From contig CANUEZ040000179.1 of NCBI GenBank assembly GCA_948099385.1, forward strand, positions 11,116,001 through 11,180,000: a stretch of DNA of 64,000 bases, in the 5' to 3' direction. The notes under the pieces are model-generated. The model made no database searches, had not been told where the DNA came from, and saw only the letters and a list, made by a program, of their open reading frames with translations. Source of the stretch: Fasciola hepatica. Its lineage: Eukaryota > Platyhelminthes > Trematoda > Plagiorchiida > Fasciolidae. The stretch's first letter is position 1, and each line of letters begins with the position of its first letter. Position numbers and translations under genes: made by a program. This document shows positions 45,865 to 58,527 of the stretch, in pieces.

Positions 45865-47480
45865 GGGTTTTGATAGGGATTGGGTTGGGATTTTCATTCA
45901 TTATTTTTGGAAAGTAGGTCATATATTTTTGAGATGAAAGTTGTAAAAACCTTCCAAAAATGTTTCATTTCCGAAGAAAACAGTCATCGTGATGCGTTAC
46001 ATTTCGTTTTAAAGTGCGGCCTCTCGCCTTTTTGGATGGCCATTGCTCAACGGCGGTTCGTTGTCTTCTCGCGGTGACTCACCATTCTCGTCTTTAGATG
46101 ATTATATTTTCACATTCTGTTACATTAGATGCCGTATACTTCGTGCATTTACCGTAGTAAACTTTCATGCACGTATAATTATGTTTGTTGGCCTTGAAAT
46201 ATGTAGTTATCCATGGATAACTCACCTGCAGGTGAGATATATTTCATTGGTCACGAACGTGCCCCTGTCAGCTTCATAGCAGATACCTAAGTGATCGTAC
46301 GTATGTGAAAGCATACTTATATATCCATAATGAAATTAGTTCAATAAGAGAGATTTAAATCTCTGATGAGGCTCAAGTCGGGTTGTGGTTGGGATCTGAT
46401 TGGGTTTTGGGTGGGATTCAGTTGGGTTATGGTTGGGATCCTACTGGGTTTGTAAAAGTGGACTTTATGTACGTTTTCAGCTACTTTTACAGCCAATATC
46501 AGTAGTTAATTTAGTTATACGACGGTAATGATACTGATGCTCTCAATTCAAGTTTTTAGGTTAAGAAACCGAACATGACTGGGGTGCAGGTGGCAAAGAT
46601 ACCGCCTTCGGCGAAAAGTGTTAATGCTGGCACTGTGCCCATGTTGTATGTATGCGGGCCCGTGGGAACGTCATAATAGATATGCAGTGTACAACAGCCA
46701 AGGTATGGTTCAATGGCTTTCAAAATTTCCACAGAAACGTCACTCATTGATAATCTTATCAGTTTTGATAATTCTGGTTCGCCGCAAGCGACTTCTTCAT
46801 TCTCCTTTAAAGAGGATCACGGACTGATGCCAATATCTATTTTCGTAGCAGACCAAAGGGCTTATGAAGGTAAACTGATGCGTACGAATAATACAGATCA
46901 CTTCATTAAGATGCAGAGAACGTTGATGACACTGGCAGACCGCTTCAGGAACTGCGTTACAACTTCATTAAATATCGCCTTAATATGTCTCTGAGAGCCG
47001 TGATTCTGCACTTACTGGCAAAGCTTTTCCCAAGCATTCCTCGTGAACCAAGGAAACTGTGTCTCTTTTTCCTAATGCTGCAGATATAAATCGAGGTCCT
47101 CTGGAAGAAAAAAACAACCGAAAAATCCGCAAGAATAAATTGTACACCTTTTTAAATGTCAATAATACTATTTTATCTGAGCTACTTACTAGGTTGTTTT
47201 CCTTGTACCAAGGGGCAAGTGGTGGAAACTGGGAAGCTGAAACCTTTCTTACGAGGTTCGCTAGAGTTTGTCCGAAAATACTGAGAGAAACCAGGGAAGT
47301 GTTTTGTTTCGATCTGAAATTTTGGCTATCCCAATGGGGCCCCAACTGGGAACCCAATGGGTCACGGTCGGGATGCGTAGAAAATCCCAATAAAAACCCA
47401 AAATTTAGGCAAGGTCGTCCCAATCAAAACCCAAAGTATCCTTACCTAATCCCAACCAAATCCGAATGGGGACCCAATCG
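45865..47480. repeat. TTGGG/CCCAA-rich tracts around about 0.9 kb of unassigned DNA
   Basis: Plus-strand TTGGG-rich sequence lies at 45865-45895 and 46378-46450 (repeated TTGGGAT and GGGTT steps). The opposite CCCAA orientation dominates 47333-47470. The two sides therefore form imperfect inverted arms about 0.9 kb apart. The DNA between includes two coding-like stretches with no recognised domain: minus strand 46747-46556 (EILKAIEPYLGCCTL) and plus strand 46713-46994 (MPISIFVADQRAYEGKL). No transposase was found. Confidence 0.45.
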
Positions 47481-47677
47481 GGATTTGGTTGAAATTGCTA
47501 CATGGGCTCTGATATTTCGGCCAAATTTGAAATCCGAGCTCCCCAGCCCTCAGTCACCCTCTTTACACGCAGCTGCACGTCAAGCTTGATCTAAATGAGC
47601 AGCTATACTTATTGACGGAGTGACTTGGTAATTCGTCCTTAAACTTTTTTCTCTGAAGCGTATACACTTCTGCTGCT

Positions 47678-48433
47678 ATGGCATCCCAGCAAAAACGTAC
47701 CTATACGCGGGTCAGATATAATCTCCAGGCCCTTTTCAAACACAGCTGTCCCTGTTTTAGACCCAAAAGAATGTCCAAGTCTGCATTCAGAAATTATTGT
47801 CCTCCTGGCCCAAAACGAAACATTCGGGCCTCCAGAGTGAAAAGAAACACAAAAGCCGACATGCTGGCGGCTGTCAATGCATGCTCTGTATCACTGATCG
47901 ATATATACAGCGGAGCCAGAAATAAAGTCAGTGATTTGGAACAGAATATTAACGACTTATATGATAAATGGCAATCGACTGAGTGTGCGGTATCAAATAT
48001 TTCCCCACTGACGATCATTGCCGGGCCAATAGATCAAGCTGACCCCAAAATCTTTTCCAAAGCCGGCCGTTATATAGATGCAATAGCCTCGGGAACTCAC
48101 AGGAGGATAAAGAACGCTAACAATGCTATAGTGTTAAACGTCCCGGACAAACTGCTAACACAGTCTGTTAAAGCCACAATACTGAATGCATGCAACATGG
48201 CTCATCACATGTGCCACTAAACTAGGCTGCGGAAACGGTCACCACGATACCCCTGCCCTTTGCTGTTTCAGTTTTCCAACCAATTAGCGGCCGATGAGTT
48301 CATCAGTAACTGTCAGAGGATTGCTGCAGTTACCTCATTTAAAAACATCAAAATACACACCGATAAATCTTATCTACAAAAGATAGATGTTTCGCATGCC
48401 GAAAGGCAAACCAGCTCCTTCCACTGGCTCTGA
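47678..48433 (+). pseudogene. LINE copy C ORF1 protein, N-terminal and RRM-like part, one internal stop
   Basis: One reading frame with a single stop (TAA at about 48218). The N-terminus is basic (QQKRTYTRVRYNLQ, FRPKRMSKSAFRN). A helical segment with heptad-like spacing follows (NKVSDLEQNINDLYDKWQ), then an RRM-like and C-terminal region with RRIKNANNAIVLNVP and, after the stop, PCPLLFQFSNQLAADEF and SFKNIKIHTDKSYLQ. This matches the coiled coil, RRM and CTD order of LINE ORF1 RNA-binding proteins. The frame ends at a TGA at 48431 and overlaps the Pro-rich segment, implying a frameshift there. Confidence 0.65.
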
Positions 48434-49470
48434 TCAAGCAGGACCAGTAGATGCATTACCACACACTCCTATGAACAGGACTTCAGCCGGAACGCCTACT
48501 ACTCCCGTGGCCCCTTCGGCATCAGGGGACCTTCACCAGTCTAGTCCCCAGGGTCCCACGCAAGTTTCGTGCAATTTAGCCCACAGTGCGGCACAATCTT
48601 CTTCCGACAAGCTGAAAAGGCCATCGCAAAAGGTTCATGTAAAACCCATCGGGCAATGGTTAACTGTATTGAAAACCCAGGGTAGCAAATGTGCAGTGAG
48701 AAATGCATCGGCATTACCATCGGTGCACATGAAGCCATCAGGGACCGTAGACTCAGACATATCGCCGTGTGTGTCACTGACCCAACCACCAGGAAATCTT
48801 CGGCACCTTGCCTCCCCACCTAACACGTCCGCCAGAATAAATAGCAAAAACCAATCCCATCAAACCCACAATTCCACATTTTCAGGGTCTTCCACAAATC
48901 CACCCAGTTCTCCATCCCCGTTCAGCTACAAGACAACTGGTCTACCAGTGACACGATCTCTACAGCCTAGTACGTCCACCTGGAGGCCTCATGATATGAC
49001 TGCGACAATACTGCTGCCGCATATATCCGGAGCTATGGTGACCAAGCCCGATAAGCACTGCTCAACAGGCATGCAACCAACTAACCCTTCTAGCCACCAC
49101 CAACAGCTACCTCCGCCCCCCAAGTCAGCTACCAGGTCGTCACCCCACTTCACGATCCTCCCTGTTCAGATGCCGGCTGTGGAGTTCAGGCGGGCATCGG
49201 GCTCTACAGCCACAATACAAGCACCTCGCCTCAGCACCCTCTGACTAACAAAATTGTAACCCCTATGAGCCCACAAGCCCCTTTCACTTTGGAAGCCCTA
49301 TCGAATCCCCTAACTCCAAACCATCCTCAGATAATATATGGCATGCCCCAACCATTCCTTAGACCCCCTCTTCAATGGGCAAATCCTCTAAATCCCTATG
49401 ATAATAGAGCGCCAAATAATGGCCATTCTTTCCTTAGGCACATTCCACCACCGTCTGCGCCCTACCCTTG
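48387..49470 (+). pseudogene. LINE copy C ORF1 Pro/Ser/Thr-rich tail
   Basis: Open from 48387 to 49244 (285 codons) and then in another frame to about 49470. Very rich in Pro, Ser and Thr (TSAGTPTTPVAPSASGDLHQ, NPPSSPSPFSYKTTGLPV), with no folded domain visible. It continues the ORF1 reading after a one-base shift. Functional ORF1 proteins of related LINEs often have such a disordered tail. It could instead be a separate ORF, but the position argues against that. Confidence 0.5.
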
Positions 49471-49884
49471 AAAATGCCACGTGTCAAAGTTGCCGGTTGC
49501 CCAGTAATTAACCCTACCTTCGTGCAAAACTCTGTATCCCGAACCTGGGGCTTTTACCGGACTACATTGTTATGCAGTCTCGTATCTTCAAACCTCCTAG
49601 GACAAATAGAAATTCATTATATCAAACACTTCAGACATCCCGCACTTCTTAAGGGGTTCATCTACATCGGATCCTGGCACCGCCCGACCCCATAGCGCCA
49701 CCAGCCCTTCTTTTTCCAACATCGCGCCATACTACGAAACAGCTCACAGACCAAACCCTCCAATTCACAGCGCTGATTTGCCACCCGCATATGGACCTGA
49801 TAGTCAGACAAAGAATCTAGACTATTCCGCACTACACACCTACCTGACCAACTGAACTTCCATAACTAAGTACCAACAACAGTG

Positions 49885-50580
49885 TCTATTTGGTTCTTTT
49901 TAATAGCCGATCCATCATGAACAAAATTCGGCACTTATGATATCTGGCCACTAGTTCTAATTATGATATAATCTTGATCACTGAAACTTGATTAACCAAT
50001 TACACTCCAACGGACCAGATTTCTCTTGCAGGCTACAATGTCTCCCTAGTAAATAGGAAAATCGACGAGGTGGAGGTTTTCGGCATTTGACAAGCAGACC
50101 TTTAATACAACAGCACTTCATCATCCTCTACTGGACTCTATTCCAGATTCACTTTGGCTAACTGTCCATGTTCCTGGATCCCAACTTCATATTGGATGTG
50201 TGTACCGTTTACAAAGCCAAAATTTCTCCGGACTTCCACACCTAATTGATGCATCTGAATACCTATCCTCACTGCCCTCAAATATGGAGGTTATTGCCGG
50301 TGGCTTCAACCTGCCTAAGATGGCTTGACGATTTTTATCTGCATCCGCTGACCTTTTACCATTTTAACAAGTACTACTATAGGAGGGTGGGTACGGCATA
50401 TCCGCTCTCCTACGAGAAAAACAGCATTTTAGATCTCATTTTCACTCATGGCGTCCCTCATATATTTGCCTTAATCTCTCAAAGTTTGCCCGATAGCGAT
50501 CACAGTCTGGTTAACTGCCGCATTCCCACTCACCCACAGCCTACTCTGAAATCACACTGCATCAAACTCCCTCCTCTCCC
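49885..50580 (+). pseudogene. LINE copy C endonuclease remnant
   Basis: APE-type endonuclease pieces: VYLVLFNSRSIMNKIRHL, SNYDIILITET, then (frameshifted) KNSILDLIFTHGVPHIF followed by SLPDSDHSLVNCRI, where SDH is the conserved catalytic motif. Stops within TET*L and elsewhere. Confidence 0.7.
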
Positions 50581-50999
50581 TGACTGGAAGTTTCTCCTTA
50601 CTACCATTCGACAAGCCGATTGGAGTGAGTTTTTCCATCTCGTGATCCACAGCCAGCCACTGATATCTTCTATGCACAGTTCTCCAGATGTCTTGCTAGG
50701 ATGACCTACCTTCCCCAGCAAAGGAATGATAGGAAATCCTACATCACTTCGTTGCAAACAAAGTATGCCAAGCCCCAAAATTTCACGAAACTACACACGA
50801 CTTTGCAATTCTCACTTAACTTTTTCGCCTTACTTCCACTATCCAGAAGCTTGAACAAACTACACTGCGTAACCAGGAGACAAAGCTATGCGACACCAAA
50901 ATAGATCTCTTCGACTGTCATTATTGTATAGGACCAGAACCTCTAATGCTTATGGAGCTATCCCGAACACTGTTTCGATGGACAGTGTATCCGCCTCTA

Positions 51000-52670
51000 C
51001 TTCCCTTTCTATTGCAGAGGCCTTCAATTCATCCTTCGCCCCAACTATGGCCCCTATTATTAATGTTGACCCTCCGCCTCTTCCTCTAGTTACCGCTTCA
51101 ACTCTGGCCATAATGGAATTTGACGCCTCAGTTATCTCCTAATTATTGACCACTTTCAAACCGTCAACTTACTCAGGACCTGAAGGACTACCACCCACTG
51201 CAATAGTTAAACGCGGACCTGAATTACCCTACCTACTACCGAATATATTTACCCTATCAATGAACTCCGGTCTGGTGCCCGCAAACTAAAAATGCTCAGT
51301 CACAGCCTCGCACCACAAGGATGGTCCACTGCATGAGGTAACAAACTACCGTCCCATTAACCATACACCTGTCCTCTCTCGGCCAATGGAAAAAATCGTA
51401 AAAGAACACATCGCCAAGCACATCTTCCAATTGGACAATATTAATCCTCGACAACACGGTTTCCTTCGGTCAAGATCTTGCGCAACCTGCCAAATCCATT
51501 TTTTTGAATCCCATCACTGAAATGGCAGACAATGGAATGGCCCTTATAGTGCTTTACTTGGATATGTCAAAGGCATTTGACCGCCTGCTACGCCCACATC
51601 TTCTGGCCAAAATCCGATCCTTTGGCATTACTGACCCTATACTATCTTGGATCAATTCTTACCTGTCGGATCGCTCTCAGGTTGTCTCAATAAATAGACA
51701 CTGTTCTGGGCCTAAACCAGTTACAAGCGGTGTTACATAGGGTAGCGTCCTTGGCCCTCTGTTGTTCCTCATGTATATAAACGACATATTCCTCTCAGTG
51801 AGCCATGGCACCTCGTTTCTTTTTGCTGATGGCAATAAAATTGCCTACTCGTTCAAGCCTGAATGCATCGCCTCGGCTACCTTAAACATCTCTAAAGACA
51901 TATATGCACTCCATAGATGGTGCTCAACATGGCAGATGAATTTTTCCGCTGACAAATGCGAGGTTCTTACATATAAACGCAAGCTACCTCCAAGATCTTG
52001 TTATCCGTCTGTGGCTCAACCATTGCTAACAAGCAAATCGTTCGAGACCTTAGATTAAACCATTCCTGCACATTTAATTTCTCAAAATATTCGGCCCTCC
52101 AAGACGCTGAGGCCAGAAAGGGCCTGGGGCTAATACTTCGCTCCTTCCGACTTCGAGACTGCATTCTTTTCCTTTATAAATCTCATGCCAGGCCTTTATT
52201 AGAATACTGCCCACTGATCTTCTCTATTACGCGGAAATCAGACGGAATTGGTATCGAATCAGTTCAACGTAGTGTTTCTAAGCGATTGATTGAATGGAGC
52301 TAACCCCTCACCTATAAAGAAAGCTGCCTATTTTTTAAACTAGACCCTTTATGGCTTCGCCGTATGAAGCTGAACCCTATATTTTGTATAACATCCTTCA
52401 CAGCCGGACATATACTTCTAACCCATTGCACTTTGCGCCCGTTTCTAGCTATCCACTACGCTCTAGAATTCTTACTCTTTCGACCCCTGTTACCAACACC
52501 AGCTTACGTTCCCATTTCTTCATCACAGTGTACTCTCACTTATGGAATAAGCTACCGTTAGAAATACGCAGTTCTACTTCCAGCCATCGGTTTGGAAATG
52601 AGTTGGATAAATTCCTCACGGTTAGCCGAACCTTACAGCTCCTAAATGTAGACATACCCGATGATTAAGC
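51000..52670 (+). pseudogene. LINE copy C reverse transcriptase remnant
   Basis: Blocks: NYRPINHTPVLSRPMEKIVK, NPRQHGFLRSRSCATCQ, ALIVLYLDMSKAFDRLLRPH, SGVT followed by GSVLGPLLFLMYINDIF, FLFADGNKIAYSF (FADD changed to FADG), ALHRWCSTWQMNFSADKCEV, ARPLLEYCPLIFS and LWNKLPLEIRSS near the end. Frame changes occur near 51500, 51740 and 52000. Inactive by sequence and by the altered catalytic box. Confidence 0.82.
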
Positions 52671-54029
52671 CTATGAGAAGGGTCCAGACTTTTGAATCGC
52701 GCAAACACCGACGGTCTATGACAGATGGAATCAAATAAACATCCTTGGATTTTTGCCTTCCGCAATCGAAAAACTGGTCCCAGGGAGTCATTGTCTATTA
52801 TTGTTGCTTCTTTGTATCGATTCCCTCTTGTCCTCAGCTGGGAGCATCCCAGACTACGCTTTTCCACTTTTTCTCTATTTCCAGACCTTCATCCGTGCGT
52901 ACCGCTTTCTCGATGACTCTTAATACTCTGGAGACCACACCGGTCACTAATCTGGCCTACGCATCGACCTGACCGTTGGCTATTCGTACGCTACCCGACG
53001 GATGCTTCCTTGGTTACGTTCCGAGATCCCCTGGTGCCTGATAGTGGACTACCTGATACCTACGGCCGTTTGGCCCCACCAAGAAAACTCATGCCAATCC
53101 CAACGGTGCGAGGAGCGGTCAGATCCGCCTCTTTGGCAGGCGCACATCGGGCGTGCAGGCCGACTGGAGTGATGTGCGGGCGCAAATAGGCTGGCGGATC
53201 GCACCTCCCGTCACCAGAAGTGGTTTTCAGGTTGGGTGTCCAGCGCACAGCCAGCTTCATTCACTAGCACCAGTTGAGGATTGAAAAACAACGTCCCCTG
53301 CATCTTACTTCTGCTGCCCATTGCCTCCTCCAACGTTCCTGAACAAGGTTTACCATACACTCGGTCAAGTTCCAAATCAACATATGCACATATACTCACT
53401 CGGCTCAGAAACGTACCCTACTATTCGCCACTACTGACATTTACATCCATCGACTTATCCTTTATTTGTCTGAACTGATGCCATGTTTGCCCTCATACTG
53501 TTATGTCCAGTTACCGGATTCTGTACCCCGAAACATGAAACGGCTTCACTGTTCAGATCTTTATTATGAATATCGCAATTCTTGATATACTCTTGAGGAG
53601 ACCATCCATCCACTTGGTAAGTTGTATGTCACCACTACATTTATCTAAACAAAACCATCATTTAAAGATTCGTTTCTCACCTGCCAACAATTCCACACAA
53701 AGCGAAATAGTCCTCCCCCCAGTGCTTCATTTGGGTGACACCAGCTCTGTGTTCATTGTATCCTTCCGTTGCATCTTCTCTCATTCAGCCATTTGCATTC
53801 ATGACGGTTGCATTGGCAATGGAGCATCCACAATCCAGGACATAAATAGTTCGCTTGCCTCCTTAGCTTTTCGTGTCATACTTCAGCATATTCAGCTATG
53901 CAATCATCTGCACTTCCTGAGAGCTGTTCATATGTACCACTTTCATACGACTGTATCAGTCCACTATATGTTTACCCCCGGCATCCACTTTGTTACCAAC
54001 TTCAGATGCTCTCATGCTACTTATCAACG

Positions 54030-54540
54030 AACTCAGATAAACCCATAGTTGTATCACCTTCCACTCATCTATGAACCACTGCCGCTGCTCCGCTAAGATA
54101 TCATGGTCAGCCACCTGCGCCACAATCCATAGAGTGCTTTTCTACATTCTTTGCTGAAAATCAACTACCTGTATTTAGGCTGCCGTTATTCTGTTCCTCC
54201 CCTTTCAAAGTCTCAGGTTGGACTTTCCTCAACGTACCTAGTCACGCGATTATCTGCGCTTTCTGCAGGCTCCAGTGATGCACTACTCCTAGTTTATTCC
54301 GTCGGATATTAAACATATAAACCATTATCATGCCCACTTCGTTGTAAATTTGTATTCCTCATCCGTCAGTCTTGGAGTAACCCCCGATAAACCAATAGTT
54401 GGACACCTTTTCACCCATCTATTACCTACTGCCATTTTTTCATCAGTCCTCCACGATTGGGCATCTACGCCGAAGAACATTGCGACAGCAATTCCTCCAA
54501 ACCTTCGCCTGAAATTAACTATACGTGTGCCAAGTTACTG
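54030..54540 (+). repeat. Direct duplication in LINE copy C 3' region
   Basis: Two imperfect units start near 54030 and 54370. They share GATAAACC(C/A)ATAGTTG, a CCA-TCTAT block, a GCGACA/GCGCCACA-type stretch and an AACTA(C/T)(C/A)(C/T)GT(A/G) block, with a period of about 340 bp. Non-coding. Confidence 0.4.
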
Positions 54541-54650
54541 ACCTTCCGGTAGTTTCCCAAATGCCCCATGTCAGACTTTTACCGGCGCATTCCGTTAGGC
54601 GATTCTTCACATGTTTTGACAGTATCGTTTGTGCACCACCCCCATAAGAC

Positions 54651-56130
54651 TTAATAATAATAATAATAATTGTATATTTCGGATGCTCCCGAAGCATGCT
54701 AGAATGCATGATCAGATGATTATAGTGATACTGGGATGAGAATTTACAAAAGGGTACAACACGCGTATGCAGAGTATCAAAGAGAGTGTTACAATGGACT
54801 AAAACGGTAGTAATGCCCGGCGAATTTGAAGGCCAGGGTCGAATGATGTCGGCTGAAGGTCTGGAGTAAATGCATAAGTGGTATAGGAAATAATTGCCGC
54901 TGGTGGAAATTCGAACATATTCAAAGGATATGTTATTGGTGGGCTGCAGAGAGGCATATGGATAGAAATCTCGTCGAAACGTTCGGTGAATTATTCACTT
55001 TACGACAGGCATGTCAAGAAGTAATAACATGGAAATATATCAGTCTGAAAAGATGGTAGTATATAAAGTGGTGGCTGTATACTGGAGGAATCATATGTGT
55101 GGCAAACGGTTGCTTATTTCTTGGGAGGGAGACTACCAGAGTGCTGGTGGTAGGGGACGACCGGAGGAAAACAGGTGAGTGTGCAGCAAATTGTTAACTT
55201 TATATAGGGTTGGTATGAAATGTCAAAGCGGAAGTGGAAGACAAATCAGTATTGACCGTGTGGTTACTGGCGATATACAGGTGTTCACTTCTGCAAGAGG
55301 GATGGTAGAGTAATCCACAGATAAGCGTACGTCAATAAATGAACGCTATATGGTGTGTACCATGCAAAAATGATAGACCAATAAAACTGCCCAATTATGT
55401 CGCGGAATGTGGCAGTGGATCAACGAATATAGAAATGAAATGTATCAGCCGGTGCAGATAGCGGTGTGATCAAGAGGCTGGATACAGGATCAGTTTCGGT
55501 AATATAACACGAATGTAACATCTGGAAGATCAAAGGTTGCAATAACGGTGATCGTGTAGTAAGTAGGTGGTGAGTGTCACATTTCTAATAACCAATTTGA
55601 CAGGTGTAATAGATGATGGGAACGGAGCGGCGATGCTGCATGGGAAGCGTACCGGAGACGTTCATTCAAGGAGGGCACGTGGTTATCTGCAAAACCCGAA
55701 CACTCGATGCAGCAGCATTGTGGATGCGATCGGATGGGCCGATGAAGAGTGCACGTAGTTACTAATTATTTCGCTGCCCACTGGAGGACTACAGAAAGAT
55801 ATGTCAGCGCCGGACGCTTTTCTTTTAGTGACCGCTGAGGCAATGAACATTGACAATAAATGTGCCAGTGATTGAACAGTATTAGCGGGTTCTAACACGG
55901 GACGGGCATAATGACATATGGGAATAAAATGAGTTGTATGAATGCAGCGGGACCGGGTAGTCCAGGTCCAAGTAGTCTGATGGTGGGAATCTTGGGGAAA
56001 GCGGTCGTGAGACGGGCGAAAATGGAGTCTTGTGTAAATCTCATTTGTTCTGTCCAGCGAGAGAGGTTCCAAGTTACTCCTGGAACGAAGAAGGCGACAA
56101 TCGTCCTCAGGGGGTAGGTTCATGCACTAA
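54651..56130 (-). mobile_element. Nested minus-strand 5'-truncated copy of the same LINE family
   Basis: The 3' terminus on the minus strand lies at 54713-54651: GATCATGC, AGCATGCTTCGGGAGCATCC, GAAATATACA, then (ATT)n. Possible flanking repeat CATAAGA at 54643-54649 and near 56132. Removing this block makes the 3' region of copy C about as long as that of copy B without its insertion. The truncated copy carries only 3' non-coding sequence. The right boundary is approximate. Confidence 0.55.
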
Positions 56131-56790
56131 TATACATAGGATCATAAGATCATCGTATATAAACTCCTCTGTCCACCCTGTTGTCAACTTGGGTTCACTA
56201 ATTACCCTGAAACGAACCCTTTATTCGAATCGTGTTTCACTCACCTGTCAACCTTTGCCACTCTGCTCCATTAAAATTTCCAGACTCCGGCATCTACATC
56301 CACCTCCTTATGAGGGCATCCTCTACAATCTCTTGATGAATAGTAAGTACTAATTCAGTGGTAAAACGGACTATTTCATACACGCAATTTCCTTCGCCAG
56401 AGGACACCGCGAATCCTTCGGTATTATATTTCTGCTATTTTCCGGGTCTTCTGGGCTACCGGTTTAAGTGCATGTCCTTCATCACCAGAAATTCTCTAAT
56501 TTTTCGCTGGTATTTTGTCAAAGGATTTTTGTCAGTTTACTCAGCCCTGCGACTTTACATCGACGCTATCCGAAATACGGCTCGTTTTCACTTCATCCAC
56601 CCTCCACTTCATCAAGTATCTCGACTGTGGAACCCATTTCACCTACTTCGGAGAGGTGCGTCCACCTGACCCTCAAACTAAAATTTGCCGGGCATTCATT
56701 CGTGCGACCACTAAAACCTACACGCTTTTGTGCTGCGTTTACCCAAGTGAATATCCGAGGAACCTTTTTGCGACCTCACTTGTATCATAT

Positions 56791-56845
56791 GATCGTGCAA
56801 TCAAGCATGCTTCGGGTGTCCCCGAAATAAACCATTATTATTATT
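56791..56845 (+). other. LINE family 3' terminus, copy C
   Basis: GATCGTGC...AAGCATGCTTCGGGTGTCCC followed by CGAAATAAACCATTATTATTATT; the end of copy C. Confidence 0.7.
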
Positions 56846-56849
56846 CTGT

Positions 56850-58520
56850 GTTCTAAATCCTGTGTCCGTATTTTCTCTACTAAATAGTAATCAAAAGTTA
56901 TTGTTTATCGTACTACACTGCTCCGCTACGACACGTCGTCTATTGAGATTTTTCTCAAACTTAGCTTGCACATCATGTTCGTTCTGCCATTCAAGCATAC
57001 CATTCTGGATGTGCATTACATTTCGAATATTTCATCGCAGTGAGCTTGCTCACTCGCTTTCCGGCCGGCAAATCACGTCACTGTACTGTGTTCTACTTCA
57101 TTGTCTGCTGTTTTGTTGAAAAATCACATCTGTCCGTTGAATTCAGTCGTCAGATCGGGATTGATTTTCTCCACGACTAGTCCGAATCTCATGGGCTCTT
57201 GTATACATGTACAATGGGACATTTGACAGTAACTACCCACCTCAGTCCCTCGCAGCTACTTCATATTTATCCATTTTCGCTCATTTCTTCAAGGCTCAAC
57301 ATGGAGGACGTCAGGCTGATATCTTAAAAAAAGTAGCAACTGGTGATAGTTTCCAGTTGCACAGAGAACAAGCCTGGCCGTGAACCTCACTGATGCCCCC
57401 CCCCCTCCGGCTGTTTTTTTTCGTATCATCTTTTTCCTAAGTTCTTGGCCCGTCTCACTTTCCATCACATCCAGCCTTTCTGATTTTTGGAATCTACCTC
57501 CCATTCATCATGTTCTTTTGGTCATGCATATCCCAGCTACCATCTCCAGTTTTGCGTCGCCTGGATTTTCTCGCTCCACCAGGTCTACCGAGGTGCGTTT
57601 TGAAACGAGTTTACGTGAGCTTCCTTTTCGTGTCTACACGAGTTTCACGGAAGATTTCGGCTTTCGAACCCCGCGTCTGACTGCCAGCTCTGTTGTCCGA
57701 TTACAGCTACACATAAAGTCATATGGCCCATTGAAGCCCTCTAAAAGTTCCGGCAGCACCACTGTACGGCACAGCTAGTTTGTGCGCCGTCTGAATTGAA
57801 AATGAAATCAGAGCCTCCAGGTTCTTCATCCGACTGACGGAATCATAAAACACGTTGCTAGGGCAAGACGACTCAGTGTGTATCAACTAACCGCCCGTTC
57901 GTGGCTGGCGTCCTTTTTCTGGTTTTTCCAAATATCCCAGGGTTTTCAGTAGCCGAGGCAATCGTGTTCCGTTTTGGTATCTGCGCGTGCTCTTGACGGT
58001 GGTTTGTTTGCATTTGACACTGCTTGGCGTCGTAGTGATACGGTTCGACGATGTCTTCACACACCTGTACGCCGGCTTGCTATACCATCTCCCTAGTGTT
58101 CACGCTTCCCTAGTCTGCGGTTTTTGTAGGATGTTCGAGCGACCAAGCCTAACATGCCATGTGCAGTGGCTGCTCATATTTCGTGTCCAGTTTTACCTCA
58201 GAGGTGCTACAGATACGCACACATGAACTTGCGTGAAAGAGTGCACATTTCGCAGCATCGATCAAATTTTGTTCTGAAAGTACCTCCGTCAGAACATGCG
58301 TGTTGATGTGCTCTCCCAAGAATCGCATGCGCGATCGAAACGGAATTTTCGCTGACTCGGGTCTGTCCCATCTTCTGCCCTTTTTCATTTGCCTGATTCC
58401 ACAAGTTTCCCGACAGTCTTCACCTTGTTGTTATCCCTTTTCTTTCCTCGCTCATTTGCCCTTGCTCTATCATTTTCGGCCCTGGTTAGGAACAAAACAG
58501 CCCTGTTAGTAACTTGTTGA
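56850..58520. other. No gene recognised
   Basis: Several short open frames on both strands with no domain. A C-run lies at about 57397-57408. Probably old intergenic or repeat DNA. Confidence 0.35.
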
Positions 58521-58527
58521 TCGGTTC

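Larger units (their letters stand above)
47640..56845 (+). mobile_element. LINE copy C, the most complete 5' end of the family
   Basis: Plus strand: ORF1 (47678-48433 and on to about 49470), endonuclease (about 49885-50580), RT (about 51000-52670), and a 3' region to the conserved terminus at 56791-56845. The only copy that retains the N-terminal part of ORF1. A minus-strand copy of the same family is nested in its 3' region (54651 to about 56130). Without it the element is about 7.7 kb. All coding parts carry stops or frameshifts. Confidence 0.78.

Noticed and set aside
47059..47589. 176-codon plus-strand open frame as a gene
   Set aside because: Its second half translates the CCCAA-rich repeat (NPNKNPKFRQGRPNQNPKYP). 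No domain is present in the first half.
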